Assembly (NCBI GenBank): GCA_002712845.1
Contig: PAUV01000097.1
Span: 18,738-36,482 of the forward strand
Source of the DNA: Rhodopirellula sp.
Lineage (GTDB): Bacteria; Planctomycetota; Planctomycetia; Pirellulales; Pirellulaceae
Reading direction: 5' to 3'
Length of the DNA: 17,745 bases
This document shows, one piece after another, positions 1 to 8,565 of the stretch. A model generated the notes under the pieces. That model did not search any database, was not told the DNA's origin, and was given only the letters and a program-made list of their open reading frames with translations. Position 1 is the first letter of the stretch. Each line of letters opens with the position of its first letter. The position numbers and the translations under genes are program-made.

Positions 1-878
1 AATCCGCAGAAGTGCTTGCAGATGCAGGCGTGTTCATCAAGTCGGCAAGTGATCGGATTGCCCCAGCTGATCGGAAACTTTATGCATTGCGAGATGTGAC
101 GGGAACGGTTGAATCCATCCCGCTGATCACGGCGAGCATCCTGTGTAAGAAGTTGGCAGAAGATCTGGATGCTCTGGTAATGGATGTCAAAGTCGGTGCA
201 GGTGGATTCATGAAGGAACTGGACGCTGCGCATGAGTTGGCCGATACGCTAGTGGGAGTTGGTCACGATGCCGGATTGCCTACTTCGGTTTTGCTAACCG
301 ATATGGATCAACCTCTCGGACAGGCGGTGGGCAACGCGTGTGAGGTCAACGAGGCGGTTGAGGTTTTGCAGGGGCAGAGTGGAATTGTCCGTGATCTTGC
401 GATTGAATTGGGTGCGACGCTGCTTCTCAAAATGTCAGTGGTCGACGACGTGGAGCAGGCAAAAATGAAGCTTGGGCAAATGATCGATCAGGGATTCGCT
501 TTTGAACGGTTTGAACGCATGCTCCGCGCACAGCAGGGCAGGTGGCAAGGTCCGTTGCCGCTCGCTGAATCACACGTCATTCATGCTGGAAACGCTGGTT
601 GGATCGGACGGTATGACTGCCGGGCCTTGGGGCGTGCTGTTGTTTCAATGGGCGGTGGACGTCGGAAGAAAGGTGATCAAATTGATCACGCCGTCGGCTT
701 GAAAGTGCATCGACGGATCGGTGATTCAGTTGAAAAGGGAGACCCACTGCTCACGCTTTACTGTGCGCGGCATCGCGTCAGCGAGTATGTTGAAGGACTG
801 CAGGATGCAGTCGATGTGGTCGATGCTCCCGTTGCTGCAAGGCCGCTGGTGTTGCATAGACAAATTGCGGATGTGTAG
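1..878 (+). CDS. deoA: Thymidine / pyrimidine-nucleoside phosphorylase, C-terminal part (5' end outside window)
   Basis: Phosphorolysis of thymidine, deoxyuridine or uridine to free base and (deoxy)ribose-1-phosphate, in the cytoplasm. The reading frame is open from base 3. The GTG at 12 is an internal valine, not a start, because the preceding codons continue the family sequence, so the N-terminal domain lies outside the window. The region around 60-210 is highly characteristic: LRDVT, ESIPLITASIL, KK and DALVMDVKVG. It retains the residues that match E. coli DeoA Arg171 (codon at 90), Ser186 (135) and Lys190 (147), which bind the pyrimidine. The C-terminal PYNP domain follows (about 600-870), with RKKGDQIDHAVGL and GDSVEKGDPLL. 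The phosphate-binding segment cannot be inspected. A cytidine deaminase gene follows 143 bp downstream on the same strand, which fits one salvage route. DeoA and Pdp cannot be told apart on the part visible. Confidence 0.93.
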   Translation, partial: SAEVLADAGVFIKSASDRIAPADRKLYALRDVTGTVESIPLITASILCKKLAEDLDALVMDVKVGAGGFMKELDAAHELADTLVGVGHDAGLPTSVLLTDMDQPLGQAVGNACEVNEAVEVLQGQSGIVRDLAIELGATLLLKMSVVDDVEQAKMKLGQMIDQGFAFERFERMLRAQQGRWQGPLPLAESHVIHAGNAGWIGRYDCRALGRAVVSMGGGRRKKGDQIDHAVGLKVHRRIGDSVEKGDPLLTLYCARHRVSEYVEGLQDAVDVVDAPVAARPLVLHRQIADV

Positions 879-950
879 ATTTACTTCGATAAGCAGCGAT
901 GGAAAGTAGCCACTGATTTTGGCCTTCGGTCAGCACAAGGTCATCGCAGA

Positions 951-970
951 TTCACGCAGATTCACGCAGA
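951..970. repeat. Tandem decamer TTCACGCAGA x2
   Basis: Two perfect adjacent copies of TTCACGCAGA lie in the gap between the phosphorylase and cytidine deaminase genes. They are preceded by a partial copy, CATCGCAGA, at 942-950. Similar CGCAGATTCACGCAG strings recur as dispersed intergenic elements in several bacterial genomes, but that is from memory and only this copy is visible here. Confidence 0.6.
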
Positions 971-1021
971 CGCCTCGCGTTTGCTCCTTGTTCCCCTGAG
1001 TTCCTCCTGACGGATGTTTGC

Positions 1022-1438
1022 ATGCCCAAGTTGAGTGACCGAAGAATCGAACAGCTTGCTCTTGCCGCTGTGGATGTATGCGGACGTGCCTACGCTCCTT
1101 ATAGTCAATTTGAAGTAGGAGCTGCGATCTTGATGGACGATGGGCAAGTGGTTGTAGGGTGCAATGTGGAAAACGCCAGCTATGGCTTATCGCTGTGCGC
1201 CGAGAGAGCCGCTGCTGTGGCAGCTGTTTCCGCTGGCTATCGCAAATGGCGAGGGGTGGCGATTGCAAGCGTTGGCGGAGTGCCACCTTGTGGGGCATGT
1301 CGACAATTTCTCGCTGAGTTCGGTCTCAATACGCCCATCATCCTCGTTAACCTGATCGATGGAGCACGCACTGTCTGCAACCTGTCTGAGCTGTTGCCCC
1401 GTTCCTTTGGCGCTGGTGATTTGCCTGAGCCAGCTTGA
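1022..1438 (+). CDS. cdd: Cytidine deaminase (small tetrameric type)
   Basis: Hydrolytic, zinc-dependent deamination of cytidine and deoxycytidine to uridine and deoxyuridine. The protein is 138 residues, the usual length of the homotetrameric class. The substrate and zinc motifs are complete: N48-V-E50-N51, then C59-A-E61 (zinc cysteine and proton-shuttle glutamate), then P89-C90-G91-A92-C93 (the other two zinc cysteines). A C-A-E motif in place of H-A-E is the signature of the tetrameric form. The N-terminal YAPYSQFEVGAA segment is also typical. The ATG at 1022 has only a weak upstream purine stretch (ACGGA, about 1009-1013), but no other start fits the family N-terminus. It lies downstream of, and on the same strand as, the nucleoside phosphorylase, which uses the uridine it makes. 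Co-transcription is an inference because the gap is 143 bp. Confidence 0.96.
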   Translation: MPKLSDRRIEQLALAAVDVCGRAYAPYSQFEVGAAILMDDGQVVVGCNVENASYGLSLCAERAAAVAAVSAGYRKWRGVAIASVGGVPPCGACRQFLAEFGLNTPIILVNLIDGARTVCNLSELLPRSFGAGDLPEPA

Positions 1439-1463
1439 TACCACGATCTGCAGTTAAACAACG

Positions 1464-1500
1464 GATATCAAAAAACAGCAGATAGTTCCTGTTGGATATC
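1464..1500. terminator. Inverted repeat between the convergent cdd and tal genes
   Basis: GATATC (1464-1469) plus AACAG (1474-1478) can pair with CTGTT (1489-1493) plus GATATC (1495-1500), giving an interrupted hairpin with a 10-nt loop. It sits between two genes that converge, where a bidirectional terminator would be expected. There is no run of T on either side, so termination is a guess from position. Confidence 0.25.
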
Positions 1501-1526
1501 GGTTCAATGTTTGACCATCGAGACGC

Positions 1527-2582
1527 TTAGTTATCAGTGAGTTCACTCCGCTTTTTCGCAATCAGCGATAGTAACTCGCGTTGGGGTTTCACGAATTTGT
1601 CCACGCCCTGTTTCATCAACACATCGTGCATCGTCTGCATGTCGATGTTTGAGTCAATTTGCTGCTGGATCTGCAGTGTTGGCATGACATCAACCGTTCG
1701 GCAGAATTCGATATCACTTGAGGCGATTGCTGAATTGGTTTCAGGTGGGTTGGTTTGAATGTCACTGCCTGCCAGTGCTTGCACGTATTTCCATGTAGGA
1801 TCAGACGGTTTCTTGGTGCCGGTACTGGCAAAAATCAGTTCCTGCTGCAGTCTCAGGCCTTTGTCATTCCAGAAATCCTGATTGGCTTGCCAGACGCGTT
1901 TTGCATTTAAGATTCCGACCAGGCCTTGAGCCTCCGTTTGCAGGTCGGGAATTTCCTGTTCGGTATACACATCAATGCGGGAAATGAAAATGCTGTAAAC
2001 GCTCTTGAAATCGGTCAGGCTGGATCTTCGTTGGGCTCCTCGCCAGACCGCCTCACGAGCCTGAGTGTATTGGTCTGCTGTGAAAATCAATGTCACATTC
2101 AGTGTCACGCCTGCCGCTGCCAGTTCCTCCAATGCACCAATTCCTGCGGGTGTAGCCGGAACTTTGATCATTCGGTTGGAATGGCCTTGGGTATAGTGTT
2201 TACCAAGTTCGATGTAGCGGGCTGTCCGGTCCTGATCGCTTAGACCAAGTTCGGCGTCTTCCAGTAGCGGGTCAAGTTCAAAACTGACCCATCCAGCGTT
2301 CCCTTCCGTTGAGGCATGAATAGGTTCAAACTTTTTCTGGGCATCGGTGACGAGATTATCGGTCAATCGCCACGCAACAGATTCGTCGTCAAGTCCGGCT
2401 TCGATGAGTGACTCGATTTCGTGATCCAAGCCACCCTGTTTGACGATCGCTGAGATGATCGCAGGATTGCTGGTGGCTCCCACGGCACCCCACTTCAAGT
2501 TTTTGTCGACCTCCTCTGGCAAGACTGAGTCAAGGTACAGTTTTGTTCCTGTGTCGATCAGTGACTGCAGTGCATTGGGCAT
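1527..2582 (-). CDS. tal: Transaldolase
   Basis: Transfers a dihydroxyacetone unit from sedoheptulose-7-phosphate to glyceraldehyde-3-phosphate, in the non-oxidative pentose phosphate pathway. At 351 residues it is longer than E. coli TalB (317) and closer to the long actinobacterial/cyanobacterial-type subgroup. Motifs in order: GATSNPAII (36-43), MIKVPAT with the Schiff-base lysine at K140, the TLNVTLIF strand (160-167), and SRIDVY (201-206). A C-terminal region follows with STGTKKPSDPTW and the NPPETNSA substrate-loop equivalent. The ATG at 2580-2582 is preceded by no clear Shine-Dalgarno sequence. It converges with cdd and lies 214 bp from the end of the upstream methyltransferase gene on the same strand. 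The next metabolic gene on the + strand is gap, whose substrate transaldolase shares. Confidence 0.95.
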   Translation of the reverse strand: MPNALQSLIDTGTKLYLDSVLPEEVDKNLKWGAVGATSNPAIISAIVKQGGLDHEIESLIEAGLDDESVAWRLTDNLVTDAQKKFEPIHASTEGNAGWVSFELDPLLEDAELGLSDQDRTARYIELGKHYTQGHSNRMIKVPATPAGIGALEELAAAGVTLNVTLIFTADQYTQAREAVWRGAQRRSSLTDFKSVYSIFISRIDVYTEQEIPDLQTEAQGLVGILNAKRVWQANQDFWNDKGLRLQQELIFASTGTKKPSDPTWKYVQALAGSDIQTNPPETNSAIASSDIEFCRTVDVMPTLQIQQQIDSNIDMQTMHDVLMKQGVDKFVKPQRELLSLIAKKRSELTDN

Positions 2583-2796
2583 TCGTTGGTTCTGCTATGG
2601 TGCTTGGGGAGGTGGGGGTTGGTGCTATCAGTTGGAAGACTTGAGAAACGTCTGGTTGGTCAATGGAACGTGTTTCGAGGCAGCTTAGTGCAGTCTACCA
2701 ACACCGGGTTCTTTGAGGTCATCAGATGTCGGCGTTTCCAAGAACAAACTACGTCCGGTGCTTCGGTGTGGCATTCATGATGCAAAGTCGCGGAGT

Positions 2797-3684
2797 TCAT
2801 TCGGAATTAGAGTTCCGGACGGCATGGAAAACAAAGCCTCCGGGCAGAACGGTTTTGCGGTTGATTTGTGAGCCATCAATGGAGATTGGATCAATCCTGC
2901 CGAGCGTCCATCCAGTGGCTCGCAGGTCCTGTTTGAGTTCTCGCTTTGAAAAGCGATGCATGAACATGCTTTGCAGTCCTCGATAGGCGTAAGTGCAGTC
3001 ACCGAATTCACTGTTTCGATCTCGGATCGCATTCCACCACGATCGGGCGAGTTGTCGTATCCCCTGGTGCTCTCTCAGGGCAGCCCAGCGATGATGGACG
3101 TGCAGGATGAAGGTCCCACCGGGACGTACAAGTTTGAAGAGGGTATTGAGCATGGATCGCCGATTGGATCGGCCATGGATCATTCCTATGGTGCTGAACA
3201 GGCAGACGGCATGATCCACGCTTTGTTCGGCAAAGCAGCCCAATTCGACCAGATTTGCCTGAACGGGAAATATTGTGCCAGCGGTGCAACCGGCCCTGAA
3301 TTTGCCATTCATGATTTCGAGCATGGCACGACTTAGGTCGACCCCGATCACGTCATAGCCACGTTCTGCCAGTGGCAAAGCGGTTCGTCCGCTGCCGCAT
3401 CCGAGGTCGATCACGACCTCGGACCGAGGTCGATTTGGGCCGGGGAGAGACTCTTGCAGCATTTGCTGATCGAGGCCGCATAGCGGCGTATCTGCCACAA
3501 AAGCGTCGTAATGGTCGGCTATCGACCGCTGATGAACATATTCCCAAGTGCCAGGGGCAACGCCTCGGGGCCGTCTCCATTGGGGAATTGGGGTCTCAGG
3601 GGGCCTGGGGGGCGTGGTCTTGGCCTTGGAAACTTGTTCCGGATCGATGCTGCTGGCGGGCTGTTGACGCGGGGGCTGGTTCAT
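2797..3684 (-). CDS. Class I SAM-dependent methyltransferase, target unknown
   Basis: A Rossmann-fold methyltransferase of 295 residues. The first 45 residues are proline-rich and hydrophilic (PPRQQP, PPRPPETPIPQWRRPRG) and look unstructured. The SAM-binding core follows. Motif I is VIDLGCGSGRT (91-101), with the acidic residue of motif II at D116 in GYDVIGVDLSRAML. A motif III-like stretch (VDHAVCLFSTIGMI, about 156-169) and the post-motif KLVRPGGTFILHVHHR complete the core. The C-terminal third (WWNAIRDRNSEFGDC, YRGLQSMFMHRFSKREL) resembles the methyltransf_11/25 group, where the ending determines the substrate. I cannot name the substrate. The start at 3684 lies 27 bp after the stop of a small same-strand ORF, so the two may be co-transcribed. 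The nearest AGGAA is 14 nt from the ATG, which is too far for a good ribosome site, so a leader or leaderless start is possible. Confidence 0.88.
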   Translation of the reverse strand: MNQPPRQQPASSIDPEQVSKAKTTPPRPPETPIPQWRRPRGVAPGTWEYVHQRSIADHYDAFVADTPLCGLDQQMLQESLPGPNRPRSEVVIDLGCGSGRTALPLAERGYDVIGVDLSRAMLEIMNGKFRAGCTAGTIFPVQANLVELGCFAEQSVDHAVCLFSTIGMIHGRSNRRSMLNTLFKLVRPGGTFILHVHHRWAALREHQGIRQLARSWWNAIRDRNSEFGDCTYAYRGLQSMFMHRFSKRELKQDLRATGWTLGRIDPISIDGSQINRKTVLPGGFVFHAVRNSNSE

Positions 3685-3711
3685 TTTGAGTTTGCATTCC
3701 TATAATCCGCG

Positions 3712-4026
3712 TCACGGAGTGGGTGAATGAAGGTTCTCACTCCACCACGATTTCAATGACCCGGTGTCATCACCGTTATTGATTTCACCACGATTGTTGT
3801 TGAGGTGCCACCACTGTGGCAAGGCATCGGTGAGTCGTGTCGAGTGGCTGACGTCACTGGCAAACGCGACTGGAGATTGGCCTGTAGCGTCGTCCACGGC
3901 GTTCGCTGCACGACGACGCGATACAGCGGCTCCAATACCCATGCGGACATCATCAGCAATTGTTCCATTCTGAATGTTAGAAGAAATACCCGGCGTGCTG
4001 AGTGTTTCTTGTTGCTCATTTACCAC
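3712..4026 (-). CDS. Small hypothetical protein, 104 aa, GTG start
   Basis: I do not recognise this product. It is hydrophilic, with no membrane segment or signal peptide. Visible features are an SRRR cluster (36-39) and two Trp-Trp pairs near the C-terminus (PQWWHL, KSWWSE), separated by an Asn/Gly/Asp-rich stretch. Three things favour a real gene. The GTG start has an excellent GAGGG Shine-Dalgarno 6 nt upstream (bases 4033-4037 on the + strand). The composition looks like protein. Its stop is 27 bp from the methyltransferase start on the same strand. Overlapping frames in the same region (for example an ATG frame at 4019) give less protein-like sequence and a poorer ribosome site. It is divergent from gap with 48 bp between the two start codons. 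Function unknown. Confidence 0.5.
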   Translation of the reverse strand: MVNEQQETLSTPGISSNIQNGTIADDVRMGIGAAVSRRRAANAVDDATGQSPVAFASDVSHSTRLTDALPQWWHLNNNRGEINNGDDTGSLKSWWSENLHSPTP

Positions 4027-4032
4027 TCGTAA

Positions 4033-4037
4033 CCCTC
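4033..4037 (-). promoter_or_regulatory. Shine-Dalgarno GAGGG for the 104-aa ORF
   Basis: On the - strand, GAGGG is followed by a 6-nt spacer and then GTG at 4026-4024. This site decides the GTG frame over the overlapping ATG frame that begins at 4019, where the spacer would be 13 nt. Confidence 0.5.
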
Positions 4038-4053
4038 AACACAAACGCCTTAA

Positions 4054-5064
<1,011 letters not shown>

Positions 5065-5108
5065 GAGCTTCAAGGTTCGCGAGCCTCTGGGTGTCGTTGA
5101 GCCGCTGT

Positions 5109-5148
5109 GATCGCGAGTCAGAATGATCGCGAGTCAGAATGATCGCGA
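5109..5148. repeat. Tandem 16-mer GATCGCGAGTCAGAAT, 2.5 copies
   Basis: Two perfect copies (5109-5124 and 5125-5140) and an 8-base partial copy, GATCGCGA (5141-5148). They sit between the gap stop codon and its terminator hairpin, so they would be transcribed in the gap 3' untranslated region. Confidence 0.8.
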
Positions 5149-5161
5149 TATCGAAATGAAG

Positions 5162-5193
5162 CCCGTCGGGATTGATTCCCGACGGGTTTTTTT
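5162..5193 (+). terminator. Rho-independent terminator of gap
   Basis: Perfect 10-bp stem CCCGTCGGGA (5162-5171) / TCCCGACGGG (5177-5186) with a 5-nt loop TTGAT, followed directly by seven T (5187-5193). It lies about 100 bp after the gap stop. Read on the - strand the hairpin is followed by CTTCATTTC, so it is much weaker as a terminator for gyrA. Confidence 0.95.
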
Positions 5194-5506
5194 GTGCCTG
5201 AACGCGGTCTTGGCAGGGGCGGCGGCAGGGGAGGAGCGTCGTGGAATAGGGGAGAAGTGTCGTGGAATCAGAGTCATCCCGATGCGTTTTCCAATGCGGC
5301 AGGGGCTTCAGTCGCTGCAGAGGTTCCAGTCGCCGCAGTCCTCCATCAGCGGACTTTGTCGGTGGTGACCGTGCAGTCGGCGTGGATGATTAATCGGGCC
5401 GTTTGGTCAGCATGCGGCCACGTGCCTGAGCCGAGTCGCCGACACCAACAATCCAGCCAGTCTTGCTGTGCAAGCTGGAGGATTGGGGGCGGCTTATTGT
5501 CAGGAA
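5194..5506. other. Non-coding gap between the gap terminator and the gyrA stop
   Basis: 313 bases between two convergent genes. The left part is G-rich, with an imperfect repeat of GTCGTGGAATA/GTCGTGGAATC about 20 bp apart (near 5239-5270). I see no open frame of convincing composition, no RNA gene and no clear terminator for gyrA. Short frames on the + strand here continue into gyrA antisense sequence and are not credible. Confidence 0.5.
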
Positions 5507-8353
5507 TTATTCCTGGGTTTCGTTGTCCTCAGGGCTGTCGTTTTCAGGACCTTCAGTGCCCGCTTCTGGTTGGGTAGGGTCCGTGCCGGACGCCTCTGTT
5601 TCAGCGGGGACGCTGGCCTCGATAGCAGTAGCGGTCTCGCCATCGGTTTGTGCTGCTGCCTCGGCAGCTTCCTCTTCGGAAACTTCTTCGGCTGGAACAC
5701 GCACAACAGCGATCAAGCTGTCACCTTCGTCAACATTCATGATTCGCACACCCTGTGTGTTGCGTCCAATGACATTGATGTCTGCGGCCTTGATGCGTTG
5801 CAGCTTGCCTTTGGCCGTCATCATGAAGATTTCATCTTCGTCATTGACGCGTGCGATGCCGATCACTTGGCCATTGCGGTCGCTGGTGCGGATATCCCGC
5901 AGTCCTTTTCCACCGCGTTTCTGGGTTCGGTAACGGGCGCTGGAAGCCAGTTCTCCTTCTCCCTCGCTATCACCAGTGTCAGCGTCCGAGGCAGATGCGT
6001 TGGGGCCGAACTTGGTTCGTTTTCCGTACCCATTTTCGCAGATCGTAAGCAGTGAATCACTGGGGTCTGCAACGACCATTCCGACCACATGGTCATCGCC
6101 CACGAGGGAAATGCCTTTGACTCCCGAGGTGTTCCGGCCCATCGGGCGGGCGTCAGACTCACGGAAGCGGATGGCCATGCCTTGGGCAGTTACGAGCACA
6201 ACTTCGTCGCCGGGGCCGATCACGGCTGCATCAACCAGTTCATCACCTTCACGCAGTTTGATGGCGATGATGCCGCCGCGTTTCGGGCGACTGTATTGTT
6301 CCAGTGGCGTCTTTTTCACAAGCCCGCTGCGAGTCGCCATCACGACGTAATAGCCTTCCTGATCAAAATTTCTGACCGCCAGGCATTCAGCAATGCGTTC
6401 TTCCTTTTCGAGATTCAGCAGGTTGACGATAGCCCGCCCACGACTGTCTCGCGGTAATTGCGGAAGATCGTAGACCTTTTGCCATCGCACTTTGCCTGCC
6501 GTGGTCAGGAACAGCAAGTAAGCGTGAGTGCTGGCGACGAACAGGTGTTCGATCGGATCGGTGCCGTCAGTCTTTGCCCCTTTGAGTCCTTTACCACCAC
6601 GTTTTTGCGTGTTGTAAACACTCGAGGCCGTGCGTTTGATGTACCCGGAGTGACTAATGGATACCACCATTGTCTCTTCGGTAATCAGGTCCTCGATATT
6701 GATGTTACCGAGTTCCAACTGGGAAATTTCGGTTCGACGGGTGTCACCAAATTTGCGTTTGATCTCCTCCAGGTCATCCTTGATGATCTGGTAGATCCGG
6801 GCCTGGTTTCCGAGAATATCAAGGTAATCAGTGATCTCAGTCAGCAATTCCTGATGCTCCTTGGACAGTTTTTCCTGCTCCAAGTTGACCAATTGTCCGA
6901 GACGCATTCGCAGGATCTCATCGGTCTGCACACTCGTTAGCGTGTACCCCGAGGCTTCGCCGCGTTCCAGCACGAATTGCTGGAAACCTTCATCGCCTAA
7001 GGCCCGTTGCATCATGGCTGCGGGGCACTCAATGCCCATCAGTCGCTGTTTGGCCTCGATTTGAGTGCGACTTTCGCGGATGGTTTGGATGATTTTGTCG
7101 ATGTCTGCCAACGCCAGCAGCAGGCCTTCGACGGTGTGCTTGCGTCGTCTGGCGCGATTCAGCAGAAATTGCGTCCGACGGCGGATCACGTTCAGGCGGT
7201 GACGGATGAATTCCGTCAGCATTTCCTTGATGGTGAGCTCACGAGGTTTTCCATCGACCAAGGCGAGGAAAATCATCGAGAACGTGGTTTGCAGCGGTGA
7301 GAACTGATAAAGCTGGTTCAGCACCACATCTGGATCTGCATCCCGCTTGAGTTCAATCACCAAACGGACGGGCTCTTTGAGATCGCTTTCGTCACGAATG
7401 CCCGAAATGCCTTTGATTTTGTCGCCATTGACCAGTTCAGCGATCTTTTTGACCACACCGTCGCGTGTTTGCTGGTACGGAATCTCGTTCACGACAATCC
7501 GTGATCGGTTTCCTTTCATCTCCTCGATCTGGCATTTGGCCCGCAGAATGATGGTGCTGCGGCCCGTCTGGTACCCACGCCAGATTCCTGAACGTCCGCA
7601 GATGATGCCACCCGTCGGAAAGTCCGGCCCCGGTACGATCCCAAACAGTTCATCGACAGTCAGATCCGGGTTGTCGATCAGAGCGATGACCGCATCACAA
7701 ACCTCAGTTGGGTTGTGAGGCGGAATGCTCGTCGCCATTCCGACCGCAATACCGCCCGATCCGTTGATCAGCAGGTTAGGGAACTTGCTAGGAAGAACTG
7801 TTGGCTCGTTCCGGGCTTCGTCATAGGTCGGGGTGTAATCGACCGTGTCCAGCTTGATGTCATCAAGCATGGTTGCGGCGACGGCACTCAATCGCGCCTC
7901 GGTATATCGCATCGCCGCCGGTGGAAGTCCGGCGATGCTGCCAAAGTTCCCCTGCTTGTCGATCAGCATCCGCCGCATGTTCCACTCTTGAGCCATCCGA
8001 ACCAGCGTCGGATAGATCACGCTTTCGCCGTGGGGATGGTAGTTACCGGAAGTGTCTCCGGAAATTTTCGCGCATTTGACGCGTTTGCTTCCCGGGCCCA
8101 GATTCAGGTCGTTCATCGCGACGAGAATCCTCCGCTGACTCGGTTTCAAACCGTCGCGCACATCCGGCAGCGCTCGGCTGACAATCACACTCATAGCGTA
8201 GGTTAGATAGCTGTCACGAAGCTCGTCTTCGATCGGCAGGTCCACCATCCTCAACGCGCCAGCGCCCGTGCCACCCCCAGAGCCTTCGCCCTCAGCAGTG
8301 AGATCCGAACCGTCTTCGTTACCGTTTTCGTTGTTGCCTTCGTCTTCTGCCAA
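5507..8353 (-). CDS. gyrA: DNA gyrase subunit A
   Basis: The breakage-reunion and DNA-wrapping subunit of DNA gyrase, which works with GyrB to introduce negative supercoils using ATP. Numbering here is from the TTG at 8353 (948 aa). The N-terminal winged-helix/tower part includes [22 protein letters not shown] (106-111) and [11 protein letters not shown] with catalytic Tyr150. The C-terminal six-blade propeller carries two identical QKRGGKG boxes (583-589 and 811-817), the canonical GyrA box and a GyrA-box-1-like motif. It ends in about 62 residues with roughly 20 acidic and no basic residues. The position of E. coli Asp87 is proline. The TTG at 8353 has AGGAA 8 nt upstream and gives a plausible MAEDEGNN start. 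An in-frame TTG at 8395 would add 14 residues but lacks a ribosome site. No gyrB is adjacent. It is divergent from the MOSC gene. Confidence 0.97.
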   Translation of the reverse strand: MAEDEGNNENGNEDGSDLTAEGEGSGGGTGAGALRMVDLPIEDELRDSYLTYAMSVIVSRALPDVRDGLKPSQRRILVAMNDLNLGPGSKRVKCAKISGDTSGNYHPHGESVIYPTLVRMAQEWNMRRMLIDKQGNFGSIAGLPPAAMRYTEARLSAVAATMLDDIKLDTVDYTPTYDEARNEPTVLPSKFPNLLINGSGGIAVGMATSIPPHNPTEVCDAVIALIDNPDLTVDELFGIVPGPDFPTGGIICGRSGIWRGYQTGRSTIILRAKCQIEEMKGNRSRIVVNEIPYQQTRDGVVKKIAELVNGDKIKGISGIRDESDLKEPVRLVIELKRDADPDVVLNQLYQFSPLQTTFSMIFLALVDGKPRELTIKEMLTEFIRHRLNVIRRRTQFLLNRARRRKHTVEGLLLALADIDKIIQTIRESRTQIEAKQRLMGIECPAAMMQRALGDEGFQQFVLERGEASGYTLTSVQTDEILRMRLGQLVNLEQEKLSKEHQELLTEITDYLDILGNQARIYQIIKDDLEEIKRKFGDTRRTEISQLELGNINIEDLITEETMVVSISHSGYIKRTASSVYNTQKRGGKGLKGAKTDGTDPIEHLFVASTHAYLLFLTTAGKVRWQKVYDLPQLPRDSRGRAIVNLLNLEKEERIAECLAVRNFDQEGYYVVMATRSGLVKKTPLEQYSRPKRGGIIAIKLREGDELVDAAVIGPGDEVVLVTAQGMAIRFRESDARPMGRNTSGVKGISLVGDDHVVGMVVADPSDSLLTICENGYGKRTKFGPNASASDADTGDSEGEGELASSARYRTQKRGGKGLRDIRTSDRNGQVIGIARVNDEDEIFMMTAKGKLQRIKAADINVIGRNTQGVRIMNVDEGDSLIAVVRVPAEEVSEEEAAEAAAQTDGETATAIEASVPAETEASGTDPTQPEAGTEGPENDSPEDNETQE
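5903..5923 (-). other. gyrA: Second GyrA box (QKRGGKG) coding segment
   Basis: Encodes QKRGGKG in a late blade of the GyrA propeller, 228 residues after the first box. The codons differ from those of the first copy (CAG AAA CGC GGT GGA AAA GGA here), so this is not a recent DNA duplication. Its location fits the GyrA-box-1 known from mycobacterial GyrA. Confidence 0.8.
6587..6607 (-). other. gyrA: Canonical GyrA box (QKRGGKG) coding segment
   Basis: Encodes QKRGGKG in the first blade of the C-terminal domain, between SSVYNT and LKGAKTDG. This is the position of the E. coli QRRGGKG motif, which is required for DNA wrapping and supercoiling. It marks this protein as GyrA and not ParC. Confidence 0.9.
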
Positions 8354-8361
8354 TGCCCGGA

Positions 8362-8366
8362 TTCCT
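8362..8366 (-). promoter_or_regulatory. Shine-Dalgarno AGGAA selecting the TTG start of gyrA
   Basis: On the - strand, AGGAA is followed by 8 nt and then TTG at 8353. The upstream alternative TTG at 8395 is preceded by a pyrimidine-rich stretch with no such site. Confidence 0.5.
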
Positions 8367-8565
8367 AAGAAGAGTCGCGTTTTAGGGAGACGCAATAATA
8401 GCCGTGAAAAGGAAGCAGAATTCTAGCGAGTTCCACTCGGCTTAACAACGACCCAACACTATTGCGATGTTGCCGCAAACCTATAAATCACCAATACTTG
8501 CGTCTGTCCCCTCGTGAACTTCAGAACCGCTCCCGAGATTCCCTCCACCTCCCCCGAGACATTCG

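Noticed and set aside
3753..4019. ATG-started 88-codon frame overlapping the 104-aa ORF
   Set aside because: Its start is 13 nt from the GAGGG site and the sequence is less protein-like than the GTG frame.
5468..6055. 195-codon open frame on the + strand
   Set aside because: Antisense to the 3' end of gyrA, whose frame is continuous and family-conserved.
8462..8488. Promoter TTGCGA - TATAAAT for the MOSC gene
   Set aside because: The spacing is only 14 bp and the -35 match is poor, so I do not list it as a feature.
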